Made by a program: the position numbers and the translations under genes. Shown here piece after piece: positions 11,001 to 23,192 of a stretch of 64,000 bases of DNA. The DNA lies in contig CAJNYU010000023.1 in NCBI GenBank assembly GCA_905331475.1, positions 2,634-66,633 of the forward strand. Reading direction: 5' to 3'. Each line of letters begins with the position of its first letter. Position 1 is the first letter of the stretch. The DNA is from Rotaria socialis. Its lineage: Eukaryota; Rotifera; Eurotatoria; Philodinida; Philodinidae. Under the pieces are notes generated by a model. It made no database searches. It was not told the origin of the DNA and saw only the letters and a list, made by a program, of their open reading frames with translations.

Positions 11001-14000
11001 ATGAACATCAACATCATATGAAATCTAATGATCAATGGGGTGATGTTGATGAAACAAATTATAATGCAAATAATCGCTATCAACAATCTTACTTCAACGA
11101 TCGCCGTTCGACTAGTCATCATCAACAACAACAAAATCTCTCGGAAGATTTATCACAAAAATCAAATCGTCATAACGAACAAACCAATGATTTCAATCGA
11201 ACTAAACAACCCGCTAAAACACGTTCAAATGGTAAAACAAGAGACTGTCTTTCTCTATTTTATATTTATCTCTATATTTTAGTAGCATCTCGTCAATCAG
11301 ACATGCCATCATCATCATCGTCGAAAGTTGAGACTAAAACAGTGACTAGCAAAGCTCAGCCAGCATGGCGCCCACTATCTCCAGCACGTCCATTGGATCC
11401 AAACGAACCAACGCTACAAGAAGCCATAACCTATAAATCACAAATAAAAACGAACGATTCTAATGATCGTCGGCAATCAGCGCCCGTTGAACGTAAACAA
11501 CGTTATACAACAAGTACAACACCAATTAATACCGCATCGATTCCGCCATTAATGAGTGTACGATCTGATGTACCCCCGGCACCTATTCAAACGTCAAACA
11601 CGGCATCGAAACATTTCAAGACATCAAATCAATCGCAAAGACAAGATTATAATAGTTCATCACATTATTCTCAACGAAATGATTTTTACAATGAAACAAA
11701 TGATTCGGCTTGGGGCAATGACGAGGATTATTATGATGATGAAACAGGCTATTACGATCCGAATATTCAAAATCATCAACGCCATCATCAGTCAATGGGT
11801 TATCATTCGAATGTACATCATAGAGGATACATTGCATTAGGCTCCTATGGACGATATCGTCGGGGTGGAACACTTCGTCAACAACAACAATATAATGCCT
11901 ATAATGTCAACACTACATCCTCACAACTTAACACAAGTACAGGAGCGAGAACAAAAAAAGTCATAACAAACCGCACGACAACGACGAAAAAACCCAATGA
12001 ACCACCTGAACAAACAGAACCAACAAAACTCGTTACTGATGAAATAGTAAAAAAGCCAACACCATGGGGTTTGGATACGAAACCATCGATTATAGAAGAA
12101 GTACCAAAAGTGAAGCCAATCGAAACACCTGTAGTATCAATTGAAATTGAAAAACCAAAAGAAACAATAACAATAACGTCAGAACCAAAACCTGAAAATG
12201 AACCAATTGTTGCTGGACAAACAGAAATTGATTCAACGGTAACAAATAAAAAACCAATAGCAACGACAAATTCACAGAGAAAACCAAATAAAGATCAACA
12301 GAATTATCATTATCAAAATCAAAATCAGCCAGTATCTCATCATAGAAATACCTATGGACGTTCAGCACAAGGTAAATATTCGAAATTTATTTAACTCGAA
12401 AACAACTATATAACTATTTAGATTATGATACGACACAAATTTCTAGCCATAATTATTACGGTACTGGACATCGTGCTACACGAGGGGGTCGTACGGCACG
12501 TATGCATGATTTATCCGGTGGTTATTATTATGAACATCCTCAGCAGTATGTATCCCAAGTCGCTTACAGTTTTCTTTAGCGTTCTTATTTTTTCGTAGGC
12601 GTTATAATAATCGATATAATTATTCAAATGAACATTATTCACAACAACATCAAGTACATATCCCGAATAAAACTATCAAACGTGCTGGTTTGTCGACTGC
12701 AACAAACGATCGTCAACAGACCAAACAGCAAACAACGAAAGGTAACGCTATTATTAACCCTCGTCTTCAATCAGCCAGTGATAATGAACAAAAAGAAGGC
12801 GAAGAATGGGAAACAGCATCGGAATCAAGTGCGAATATGCGTTCTGGTCATCCCGAGACTAATCCACAAGTAGCGAAGTCTATTACAAGTGAAACAAAAT
12901 CGACACATCGTGATCGAACACCACCAAAGAAAAGTTTTTCAAGTCAAAGGTAATTATGAAAACTAGATTTAAACTCGTACATTTGTTTCGCTGTTAGACC
13001 ATTGAATTCTCGTCACGCTGAAACTGGTATTCATCGTCGTTCACATAATCTACATGATCGTGGTAGTAAAACAGCTCGAATTACGACTCATCGTCCGAGT
13101 CGTTCAGTAACCAATCAAAAACCGAGTTCAACACAAAGACTCGATGAAGAAAAGTTAGTTTGAAATTTTTACCCGGATTGAAAAATTATTCGAAAATTTT
13201 GTTTTAGTTCAACTGGAAAACAAGTGAAAAAAGATCAACATCGCCATTCTCTTGAAGGCTATGATTTAAATAATGTTGCTGGTAAGGATGAAACTTGTTT
13301 TTTTCTTCGAACCTAATTCTATATTTTATATTCTAATCAAAAAGGTGTTGTTAAAATTGAGACACTACCAGCGAGTGCATTAGAAGAAGAAAATGAAGCT
13401 TTTGATGATGGCGGCGAAGAATTTTGTGTTGTTATGTCTAAGCGTGGTCGTAAAGAACAAAAAGCTGCTCAGCTATCGAAACAAATTGCGATTGAATCAA
13501 CTGTTACTACTAGCATACCAACTGACCAACCAATAAAACCAGCATTGATTGTCAATGATGAACAACAAACAATTGAGGTAAAAACTTATTTTAGCAAAAC
13601 ATATTCTATAATTTTTATTCGTTCTTTTAGAAAATTTCGAACGATACTAATCAAACGAGTGCTACACGTGCTCGCAGTGGTAAATCAGTTCCACCACGTT
13701 TCAATAGTAAAACATCGAGTTCAACGACGCGTCAACATAATACGAAAACTGATCATCAGAGCGCTTCGATGAACTATTATTATGATCAGAATTATTATTA
13801 TTATGATCAAAGTCAATATTACGATGACGGATCTTATTATAGCTATGGGAATTATAATCAATCTCATCGACAACCATCAACACGTCGTAAACAGCGCAGT
13901 CAACAAAGTCATGATGCAAATGTAGTAGATGATATCGGTAGTGAACGAAAACCTGAAGTTAATATTGCTGAAAAAGTTCACTCAACAGCGTCAAATGTTA

Positions 14001-17000
14001 TGTCAAATATTCAAATGTGGGATCCACATACAGAGAGTACGATTTCGAATTCAAGTAAATTAATCGAAAAACGTAAGTTTCTTATATGTAAATTCCATAT
14101 GAAGTCCGATAGAGCCCTCATTTCTTGTTAACCCAAAATAATTTTTGTTTCTAGCGACTCACGATCGAAAATTTGGAAATGAAGTAGTTCCTTCTTCATC
14201 GTCAAATGATCCATCATTACCACTTCATCAACGCACAGCAACAGATGTAAGTATTTCTATCTTGTGATTTGCATTTTATTATATCTCGTTTTTTCTTATA
14301 GTTAACTACGCATTCAACAGTATCGAAAACTAATGAAACAATTGCGCGAACGATTAAACCGCCTGTAACAGATAATAAAGTTAACCGAGACAATAAGGTA
14401 ATGTCTACTGAAATTTATATCTTAGAAAACAAAACAAATTCTTTCTTTTCATTTAGACAAAATCTACTAGTTATGAAAAGAATGATACTATTGCATCATT
14501 AGGTTCGAATCAATTATTTGAAAAGGTAAGTCGATATTGTTTTCGACTCCTATTTTCTTACGATCTTTATTTATTTCAGAGTACATTTTTGGATTATGAC
14601 GATAAACAGTCTATCGGCACAGTTGGTGATGATTACAATCAAAAGATAAATTCACTTAAAACAATATGGGATGCATCCGATCATCCAAGGTATAGAGAAC
14701 GAACTTTTTATGATTTCCCGCAACAACAATTTTCGATTTAATTTAGTATGCAACTTGAACAAACAATTAATACAATGGTTGCGATGAAACAAAAAAAACA
14801 ACATCAAGATAATACTGTTCCAAGTAACAATTCAACAAAAGCCGATACCTACGTTAAAGAATCAATACCAACATCGTCAACAAATATATCAGTCACAAAT
14901 ACAAATGTTTCATCCGCAATTGCTGATGATACAAATAATAAAAATACGGTAGCTACTGGTAATCTACAATCGACAGGATCTTCATCGACTATCAATCAAC
15001 CGCCAACATATTCAACAAGTACTGTTTCAAGTAAAAATGAACAAAAGAATATTTGCACAGTAAGTATTTCACGGCCGGATCAACACGAACGAAGACATTA
15101 CGCCGCAGTGTTTTAGAGCTCATCGGGGCTGAAAATTTTGATCCATTGAACGATATTTTTTTGAATTTTTCCGCTTTATTCAAAAATTTTAAGGCTTCTG
15201 ATGAAAAGTGAATGATTTTGTTGTCCGATTAGAAAATTTTCTTGACATTTTTAAAGGCAACTTTAAAATTCTGCAAACCCGGAAAAGTGAGCATTAAGAT
15301 CCGGGTTCCAGAAGCTTTATCGATCGGGTCCGGATCCATAAATTCTTGGGCTCGATGAACTATATCAGCGATTAGATTTAAACACACTGAATTTATAATC
15401 TGTCTTTAGGTAAAACCAACTCAGCAAGTTGCACCGAATATTCAAGACCAAGTTGATGTAACAAGTTATCAAACATTTGCAGTTCCTCCACTACCGCCAC
15501 CGATGTCTCAAGCGTCGCTACAACAGCAACAACAACAACATATTCTTCCTCAATCTCAAGTTAATACACTACATCAACAACATACCTATCCATTCTATGA
15601 AAATCTTTTACCAGCTCCTCCACCACCACTACCGCAGCAACAAGCACAACAACAACAACAACAACAGCAACAACAACAATTTAATCGAGTAATATATATT
15701 GAATTTTTTGCCAGAGTCCTTAGTTTTATTCGTTGAGTTGAGAGTTTGAATAAAAAACAAACGAATATTAAATCCGATCCTATCCATCTGATATTTATAT
15801 ATAAATATAGATTTATTCATCGACTTCAAATACTACCAGTACGGATCCGATAAATTCAGATTTTTCGAGTATTCAATCTTCACAAATCGTAAGTTTGTGC
15901 CTTGCTTAATCGTTGTAAACTCATGTATATATATATATATATATGTATATCTATCAAATGTAAAGTTCAAAATGCTTCAAAAAAGATCGAAATGAATTTC
16001 CTTATGTATATGCCATATCTTTGCTTATAATTCCCTTCTATTTATACAATTATATAGAAATGAATACACTATTCTCGCATTTACTTGTTTAACTAACACA
16101 GATGTAGATGTTAAGTAATTCGATAGTATGATATAAATTCATCTTCTTGTTTAGTATGCACCACAAAACTTTCAATATCGAAATACAAATGTTTTCATAC
16201 AACCACCAAACGTACCAAATACAAACTCAATGTTTCATCATACATCTCAAGGTTCGATTTCGGGTATATTCTATTGAGCGTTAAGTTCTTTCGAATTTTA
16301 TGTAGTTTATCCGTTTTCAGCTCCACCACAAAACAATGCCATGCCACCAATGGCTAGTTATCCATCGCCATTTTTGGTGGATCATGGCGGTCATATGATT
16401 AGTCAACCACAACCACCACCTCCACCACAAGCATATATGAGTATGTGTTCATTTTTTAGGAAAGAATTTGTTAAAATCATATTCGCGCATTTTTCTAGAT
16501 AATCAAATGATGTCTGGTCGGCCACAAGGGGGTCCATACTATCGAACTACACCACAGCAGCAAATGCAAACACCACCAGGACCACCCTATGGTACTCAAG
16601 ATCCATTAGCACACGGAGGATTTTATCCACCATTCTTTCAACCACCAAATTCAAATGCTCCACCTGTTGGGCATCCGTCGCCTCATAATGTAAATAACGT
16701 TTTCTCTTATTTTATTCCCTTGAAGAGTGAGAGAAGCTAGTCTAATCCGCAACCGCGAGTTCAAAATTTAAGCCTAAAATTCCATTTTAGTTATATGGAC
16801 AAAACGAAGGTTTTCATCCACCACATCCACAAATGTTCGCTCGTGCTGGTTCAATCGATCGTGGTGATCATGCGTTAATGTCTCAACCTCCACCACAATC
16901 GTTATCTCGTCCAACCAATTATCCATCGACATCATCAAATCAACAACAACAACAACAACAACAACAACAAGGTCAACCGCCGTCATTACTATCACAAAAC

Positions 17001-17351
17001 TTAAAGTCATTTCATACCAATCAACAACAAACATCTTCATCAAATCAAGCTCAATTTTATCCACCACCAAATCAATACGCTCGTCAACTGATGCCCAGTG
17101 GTGCTATGAATACAACAAATAATCGTCCGCAAACTCAACAAGTACCGAGTCTAATGAGTGGTTTAAATAAGAATTTTTCAAACAATGGAAATAATATGAA
17201 TAATACACAATCGTTATTTCAACATCGACAGCCATTACTACCTCCACAATCGAACAACAGTCGTCCGTTATATCAACATAATGCACAATATTCAAATTAT
17301 TCTAAATCAACTGGTCCGAATGATGATAATGTTAAACCAAAACATATGTAG
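8045..17351 (+). CDS. PRRC2 (BAT2) family protein, 22 exons
   Basis: Model of 2229 residues. Exons: 8045-8150, 8212-8978, 9298-10127, 10732-11231, 11283-12371, 12422-12545, 12599-12949, 12998-13153, 13208-13281, 13345-13577, 13631-14072, 14155-14246, 14302-14397, 14457-14525, 14580-14689, 14747-15059, 15410-15688, 15811-15888, 16155-16263, 16321-16440, 16499-16689, 16791-17351. The sum is 6690 nt and phases agree at every junction. The N-terminal BAT2_N signature is clear: RRIPPPANLPSLK, LNDFPRL, then GPIFRPANLASWKEGGG near residue 202. It is followed by WASAPQEVNYEEKIRFSDDE (about 369) and EEFCVVMSKRGRKEQKAAQ (about 1357), all matching vertebrate PRRC2A/B/C blocks. The rest is disordered, with poly-Gln, Asn-rich, RG-rich and Pro-rich stretches. 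PRRC2 proteins are cytoplasmic RNA-binding and translation-linked factors associated with stress granules. The length fits the family (about 2200-2900). The exon 19 donor is ambiguous (16264 or 16252, both phase 1). Confidence 0.93.
15280..15350. repeat. GGGTCCGGATCC repeat remnant in a PRRC2 intron
   Basis: Within the 350-bp intron 16, GATCCGGGTTCCAGAAGC and CGGGTCCGGATCC resemble the GC-rich ends of the 5815-7045 insertion. This intron is about six times longer than most PRRC2 introns, which suits an insertion remnant. Confidence 0.4.
15923..15944. repeat. (TA)n microsatellite in a PRRC2 intron
   Basis: About ten TA units within the intron between exons 18 and 19. Confidence 0.8.
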
Positions 17352-17456
17352 ACAGAAATCCTGACACTTTTTTTTGGCTTTTTTCATTTCACTCTTCTCA
17401 TTTAAACATTTATTCGTTCTTTATTCTTCTTTTTCTTCGGTTTTCTAACTTTATGT

Positions 17457-17487
17457 TGTGTGTGTGTGTGTGCGTGTGCGTTTGTGT
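17457..17487 (+). repeat. (GT)n microsatellite
   Basis: An imperfect TG/GT run in the PRRC2 3' flank. Confidence 0.8.
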
Positions 17488-17738
17488 GTTGATTAAAAAG
17501 AGAAAAACTAAATCCTTTTTTTTTCTTTTGGCCCACATTATATTATTCGATATTGTATATGTGTCACTATTTCCCTTACTTACTGTTGTTGTGCTCGAGA
17601 GTAACGAAAAATTATTTAAAAACAAAACAAAAAGAAGACACTCGTATTCTCAAGAAAAATCAGCACACGCTCTTCCTTATCCTTGTTCTGCTGCATTCGT
17701 TTATTTCATTTTTTTTTGTATAGCAATCCATGTTTCTC

Positions 17739-17761
17739 TTTTTTTTTTACTATATTTACAG
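17739..17761 (+). promoter_or_regulatory. strong 3' splice acceptor upstream of the PARP16 ATG
   Basis: A T-rich tract followed by ATATTTACAG lies about 90 bp before the PARP16 start and only about 400 bp after the PRRC2 stop. It may be the acceptor of a 5' UTR intron or, since bdelloids are known to use spliced-leader trans-splicing, a trans-splice site. Which one cannot be told from DNA. Confidence 0.35.
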
Positions 17762-17853
17762 ACAATACACTTTAACGTTCGTTTGTCTTTAAGAAACAAA
17801 CACAACCAAAAGTTCGTCTTCTATTTCTCATCGATCATATGTTTCAGATAAGA

Positions 17854-19669
17854 ATGTCTACTGTAAAAAATATTGAGGAAGAAAAACAATTACTATCCGA
17901 ACGGTTGAATGCACTAAGTACAAAAGATCTTCATGCATTTGACTTGCAACTAACATTATTACGAACAGCATCTGAATCGTATAAACGTGAAACTGTATTT
18001 AAACCATGTCCGCCTTTTCTTGCCGGACTCAGTGATGATGAATTGGTGAGTAATATGACATCCGTGAGACACGTTTTGATCCTCTACACATTCATAAATC
18101 TCCGCGTCGTAGCGAAAGAGTCAAACTCAATAATATTTTGATTGTGTGAAAAATTGATTTTTTAAAATTGATGTGTAAAACAACAGGCGTTACCATGATT
18201 GCTGTGACTAACCATTATCACGGCGACCACAAGCCATGACTAGAACTAATGTGCCGAAATTTTTCGAATCATTAGCGAATAGTCTCGTGTGATGTTTCGC
18301 TTTTTATTCGAACTTTAATGGTTCTTACAGGTTGAGCGAGCGATTGGATGTTTTTTTCTTCTTCTGAGCTTGACTTTAGTAAAAACTAGCCGGTGCCGGA
18401 TAGTTTCGTCCACATGGACTGTTCGAGTAGTTTACTTGATCTATGCATCATTCTCATGGTTTTCGACTTAGCACAAAACATATTTTCTTTCCGGCATATG
18501 AGTAAAAGCAGATTCGAGATATTCTTATGTCGCAATTAAGGCACTTGTTATTTATCAGCCCAGACGGATCGGTATGTTGTAGAAAGAACTGCCTGATCCA
18601 TCAATAAAGATTCCCGAATTTAAAAGTCAAACCGAAACATATGTTTTTAGCGTACTGCTTTTCGTTTGCCGCCCGTCGTTGTATTTATGTCAGTGCTCGA
18701 AGAATTAAGTGAACTACAAATTTTTTTACTTAATTGGCTATTAACCCGTGATACATTCAAATTAAATATGGTACCCGTAGAACATGTATGTATTGAAATT
18801 GACAAGAAATTCTTTTTATATTTGAAAAATAAAATTTTCTAAGGTCCTGTCTCTTGTAAAACATCATTTATCTGTTCCAACGCCGAATTTTGCCTTCGAA
18901 ATTAATTACAACCAAATTCGTAATGAGCGTTTTAATGATTTAACACAAAACGATCATTATCAGAAATTGTTTGCATATCATGGCACACGCTTGGATAACC
19001 TTCATTCAATCCTTCATATTGGTTTTCTTGGGCATATGAATAAACTTTCATTGTTTGGCTCGGGCACGTATTTTTCCGTCGAGCCATCTGTTTCACTTCA
19101 CTATTCACCGTTTGCAACTGTTTGGCCTAATAGTCTATTAGGCAAAAGGCTAAGTTGTCTTTTATTATGTGAAATTATCGATCAACCTGACCATGTGAAA
19201 CGTGCAACTGAAAGTAAGAATTCGTCAATAGATAGAAATCACAATTGCAGTCTTCGATTTAGATGAAACATCGAACGATCAAGAGCGTAGAACTGTTCGC
19301 GATAGTCAAGCTGGTGCTGTGCCCGATAAATATGTGGTTGTTACATCCAACGAACTCGTACGAGTCAAATATATTCTAATCTATGCCGAATCAAATGAAT
19401 TAATGCAGTAAGCTTAATTTTTTCTTGCTTTGTTAATTCCTATGCTGCCTTTTGTTTGTTTGTTTGTTTTGTTTAGAAACGATCAAGGAACAAGATCTCG
19501 TTTACGAACATTTTTATCGGCTAATCGTTATCATCTCTATTTATTTTTCTATTTTCTTCTTCTTTTATTAATTGGATTTTTTAATTCGAATTTGTTTAAA
19601 TTTTATTGGCGTTTATTTAAAAAACGTTCGAATCATCTTCTTTTTGGTTCATGGCATGTGACTCAATAA
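17854..19669 (+). CDS. PARP16: PARP16-type mono-ADP-ribosyltransferase, tail-anchored
   Basis: Exons 17854-18045, 18651-18785, 18844-19213, 19263-19407, 19477-19669 give 344 residues (human PARP16 has 322). An in-frame ATG at 17839 would add five residues. The N-terminal helical domain carries SYKRETVFKPCPP, matching the family's SYKRD...RPFP block. The catalytic domain holds HGTR (His about 155) and FGSGTYFS (Tyr about 185), the NAD-binding His and Tyr of the ARTD fold. DKYVVVTSNELVRVKYILIY matches the family's KYFVVTNNQLLRVKYLLVY. The C-terminus is one hydrophobic segment (YLFFYFLLLLLIGFF), as expected for the tail anchor in the endoplasmic reticulum, where PARP16 mono-ADP-ribosylates PERK and IRE1 in the unfolded-protein response. 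The first intron (605 bp) is the only long one. Confidence 0.93.
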
Positions 19670-19798
19670 ATAGTTTGTTTTTCTGTGCTATCTTTTTTTT
19701 TCTCGACCATGATAAATAGAAAGAAAAATTCGAGATGATTCTTTTCGTTTTTCTGTTTTTTTTTTAATTTTGAAGAATGTAAAACAAGCTTTTTATGC

Positions 19799-19804
19799 AA
19801 TAAA
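19799..19804 (+). terminator. poly(A) signal AATAAA
   Basis: Canonical hexamer 130 bp after the PARP16 stop, in the gap between this gene and the convergent kinase gene. Confidence 0.5.
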
Positions 19805-20030
19805 ATTGAGTATATATCCGAGATATTTTGTATACTCTCAATTTTCGAAGTGGATAATTTACATGTACTGGCAGCATTATATTGGATTCAATTAGGCGAC
19901 ATTGTTTCTTTGGTTTTCGACGCGTTGTTGATCACTGACTATCGGCTTTTTCTTTCTTAACAATTTTTCAATAGTGATTGGTTCTAATGATTTCGGAATA
20001 CAAGAAAAAAACGTCAACAATCATGATGAT

Positions 20031-21314
20031 CTACGCTGTTGCAGTAGGAGCGACAGCTGTACAATTGAAAAAGTTGGCGATGATTGCTCGATTTTGATTC
20101 GGATCATGATTATAGAATTTCATCAAAAATGGATTTTCAAAGAAATTTGCTGGTAATGGCCGTTCAGCAGAATTTTTCGAGAGACATTGCTGAATGAATG
20201 CAGCGAAGTCTGATGAATAACCACGATTCGCTGGTAGTATAGGCGGTGTTTCATAAACAATGCATTGAACTAATTCAATTGGTCGTACAGCTAATGGTGG
20301 ATCACAAGTTTCAGCTTGAAATGGATATTTACCTAAACCTATTTCCAGAATCGTCATGCCAAGGCCCCAAATCTCCGATGGTATACTATATTCATCTGAA
20401 ATAACTCGTTCCGGTGCCATATATTTATGTGTTCCGATAAATGTTGCAACTTTTTGGCCGATAGTTTCTAAAACTCGGCTCACACCAAAATCACACAATT
20501 TTATCGAACCTAAACTGTTCACCAAAACATTCGACGGTTTAACATCGCGATGCATAATTTTTTGACTCCACATATACATAAGACCTTGAATCATGAACAG
20601 TGTTATGTGAATGAGAACATTTTCCGGTACATGTATACCAACATATAGTTCAAGTGAACCGCGATCCATAAATTCAGTACAGATATGTACAGAATTCTCG
20701 TGTAGATAAGCGCCATGCAATTGAACAATATAATCGGAATGTAATCGATTTAATGCGTTTAGTTCCATGACGATTTCTTGTTTTTTTTCATTCTTATGAA
20801 AATCAAGTGAAATAATTTTAACGGCAAGAATTTGTTGAGTTCGCCGATTACGACATCGCCGCACAATACCACTATTACCGGTACCAATTATGTCGAGTAT
20901 ATCGAGTGATAACATATTCCCGGACGATAGAATATGTTCGACGTTCGCTTCAAGATAGGATGCGTTCTTTCTGTCTTGATGCTGTTGATCGGGACATGCC
21001 GATGTATCTATTGTTAAATTAGCATGATTACGGTTAACCATCGGCTTGAGCTTCAGAATAAATTTCGAGCGCATTTGTTGTTGGCACGTACGAAAATAAA
21101 AGTTTCTCAATGGACCCATTTCAAGTTCACTTGATACTGTCACTTCGTCTCGATCGTCATCAACATACATAAATGCCGTAAATGGATGTTTACATGATGG
21201 AAACGTATGTTCAGCTAAACGAATTAACGAATCAAAAGTTAAAAAATCTTCGGATTGTAGTAGTGCTGATCTACATTCGCGGCCGAATTGAAATTCTACT
21301 TCTATAGTATTCAT
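20031..21314 (-). CDS. MAP2K5 (MEK5)-like PB1-domain kinase, intronless
   Basis: A single open frame of 427 residues with an ATG start. An N-terminal PB1-like domain (about 3-90, with acidic YVDDDRDEVTV) precedes a protein kinase domain (about 139-405). Visible kinase motifs are the glycine loop GTGNSG (144-149), AVK lysine (166), HRDVKPSN (255 on), DFG (275-277) and APE (300-302). The pattern CDFGVSR...TFIGTHKYMAPER, with FIQQCLSKNSAERP later, is that of MAP kinase kinases. PB1 plus MAP2K points to MEK5, which activates ERK5 and binds MEKK2/3 through PB1. Oddities: the activation loop is two residues longer than in human MEK5 with a poorly kept phosphosite region, the subdomain IX Asp is Glu (SEIWGLG), and there are no introns although neighbours have many. 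It could be a retrocopy that stayed functional. Confidence 0.85.
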   Translation of the reverse strand: MNTIEVEFQFGRECRSALLQSEDFLTFDSLIRLAEHTFPSCKHPFTAFMYVDDDRDEVTVSSELEMGPLRNFYFRTCQQQMRSKFILKLKPMVNRNHANLTIDTSACPDQQHQDRKNASYLEANVEHILSSGNMLSLDILDIIGTGNSGIVRRCRNRRTQQILAVKIISLDFHKNEKKQEIVMELNALNRLHSDYIVQLHGAYLHENSVHICTEFMDRGSLELYVGIHVPENVLIHITLFMIQGLMYMWSQKIMHRDVKPSNVLVNSLGSIKLCDFGVSRVLETIGQKVATFIGTHKYMAPERVISDEYSIPSEIWGLGMTILEIGLGKYPFQAETCDPPLAVRPIELVQCIVYETPPILPANRGYSSDFAAFIQQCLSKNSAERPLPANFFENPFLMKFYNHDPNQNRAIIANFFNCTAVAPTATA

Positions 21315-22599
21315 GTGATTTTTATTTCTGTGCTTTACGAATTTCTTTTTTGTCCTCGAAAAAAATTTTGCACCGTCGTCGAAGCTTCTAGTTTTTTTTT
21401 TCTTCTTCAGCTATAACAAAAAACATCTGTCACCACCAATGCATTGTAGTTCTGCGTAGATCTATTAGACAATAATCTAGTAAATAAACATTATAATAAA
21501 ACGAGAAAATGTCCGCAAAAAGCAAAAGACATTATGTATACACTTACATATACTTGTATACATAAAATAACATCGGTGAAAATGTGCTTGTCTACTTTCG
21601 TTTTTTTTTTCTCCTCTCACATACATTTATACTTACTCAAATAATCATGTTGTCATCGAATTGTCGCTTGCAGAACAATTCAGCTGATACACACATGCAG
21701 AGAAGCATGACTTTTTTTCGTTTTCTTCTTGTTCTCATATATTTCTTTCAATCAGATTGTGCATTGACTCAATGCGTGTGTCAATATTTTGATCGAATCA
21801 ATCGGTCTCTTCATACTTTGAGTTTATACGCGTTTGAGAATAGAGCAGTAAATTCTTTCAAGTAATAAATGGTAGCTATTGAGATTCATACATAAAGTTG
21901 GCTTTTTTTTCTTATTAATATTCAACACGATAAGCACGTATGCTTTTCAAATGAAGCGATAGAAGAAGAAGAAGAAAAACAGATAAGCGACGACGAGGAA
22001 GTTTATCTGAGTGCATAAATAGCACACGTATGTATGATTTATCCACTGCCGATTAGTATTAGACACAACATACAGACAGATGGACAATGTTGAACGTGTT
22101 TATTTGCACATCTACTCAGGAAAAAAGCAGATCACACGAGTAGCATCTTTTTTTTGTATTGTATTTGAACAAGATGATCAATTCATTCATGATCGGATTG
22201 TAGAATAAGTTCATCACGATAAACAACATATGTATAGACATGCACATATATATATATATATATATATATATGCTTTGTTCTCTCCGACATAACTATCGTC
22301 ATATCGGTTTGCTCCATTTATGCGAAACTTTATGATATTTAGTTAGTTCAATGTGTCATGTCCATAAAGTATTTTACACTTGTTATTTTTCATATATATT
22401 TATATATACGAGAGAGAGAGAGCATTATCATCACTTGATTGTTTACAACCTTTTCACCTGTATGCTTTTTTTTGTACTCGTCTATGTGCAAGTATATATA
22501 TGTATGTGCGTCATTCAATGCTCTAGAGTGAAATTCTATCGCCTAGTTGTCGTTTCTTTCATGGGTTGAAATTATGTGCCAATAACGACCGCACCAACG
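21315..22599. other. intergenic between divergent genes
   Basis: AT-rich sequence between the kinase (-) and the 23193 gene (+). It has a TA microsatellite at 22245-22271 and short GA/GAA runs. No supported gene was found; the open frame at 21584-21865 shows no recognisable feature. Confidence 0.5.
22245..22271. repeat. (TA)n microsatellite
   Basis: About thirteen TA units. Confidence 0.9.
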
Positions 22600-22666
22600 T
22601 TCTTGTTCTCTTGTCCTCGCGTCGTGCTGTGCATACTCGTCCGACGGATGGCATGAGTAGCGCATA

Positions 22667-22700
<34 letters not shown>

Positions 22701-23192
22701 GCCGCTCGCGTTATAGCAACTCCTAAGCGTAGCCCTACCCCCTATATCAACTAGAGGATTCATCAGGGAGAATGGCGAAAAGGAAGAAAAAAAAAGGCGG
22801 ACGATGTTCGTGAAGAGAAAATGTCATTTCCATTTCTTCTTCTTTTCCGTCGGTTGTGTTCCACCAACAGTGCAATAGAGAGTAGTGGTGGCGGTGGACG
22901 ACGGTCGGGCAAGTTCACCATTGACGAAACATCGCTCTTTCTTTTCTCTTTACCTGTGCGAGTGAAGCCGAAGAAGAAGAAGAAGAAAAATCGAGCGAAG
23001 CAGTTGATTACTATCGCCATGTACATGTTCGCTATGTATACTTTTTTTTCACTCTATTCATTTTTCTACTCTTCTAGACAAGCCGTCAATGCTGTCCAGT
23101 TTATCGTTCCTCTACGATTGATTAATAATTTTTAAAAGACAAAAAAATTAAAACCGACAATAATCCACACACACACACACACACATATATAA
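22600..23192 (+). promoter_or_regulatory. likely promoter and 5' UTR of the 23193 gene
   Basis: The region is locally richer in GC and CpG than its surroundings and carries a (CT)n tract at 22667-22700, the GAGA-type repeat often found in animal promoters. A short upstream frame begins with ATG at 22772 (MAKRKKKKGGRC, then stop). A (CA)n run at 23165-23185 ends just before the start codon. This is a context-based assignment. Confidence 0.4.
22667..22700. repeat. (CT)n microsatellite
   Basis: About sixteen CT units, reading as GAGA repeats on the minus strand. Confidence 0.9.

Noticed and set aside
9881..17295. Long minus-strand frames across the PRRC2 gene
   Set aside because: Antisense shadows of CAA/CAT-rich exons; they follow the exon boundaries of the + gene.
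18932..19117. Minus-strand frame opposite the PARP16 catalytic exon
   Set aside because: Shadow of a confidently assigned exon.
22566..23135. Frames on both strands around the (CT)n tract
   Set aside because: They are driven by simple repeats (SLSLSL, RERERE, KKKK) in a promoter-like region with no conserved protein features.
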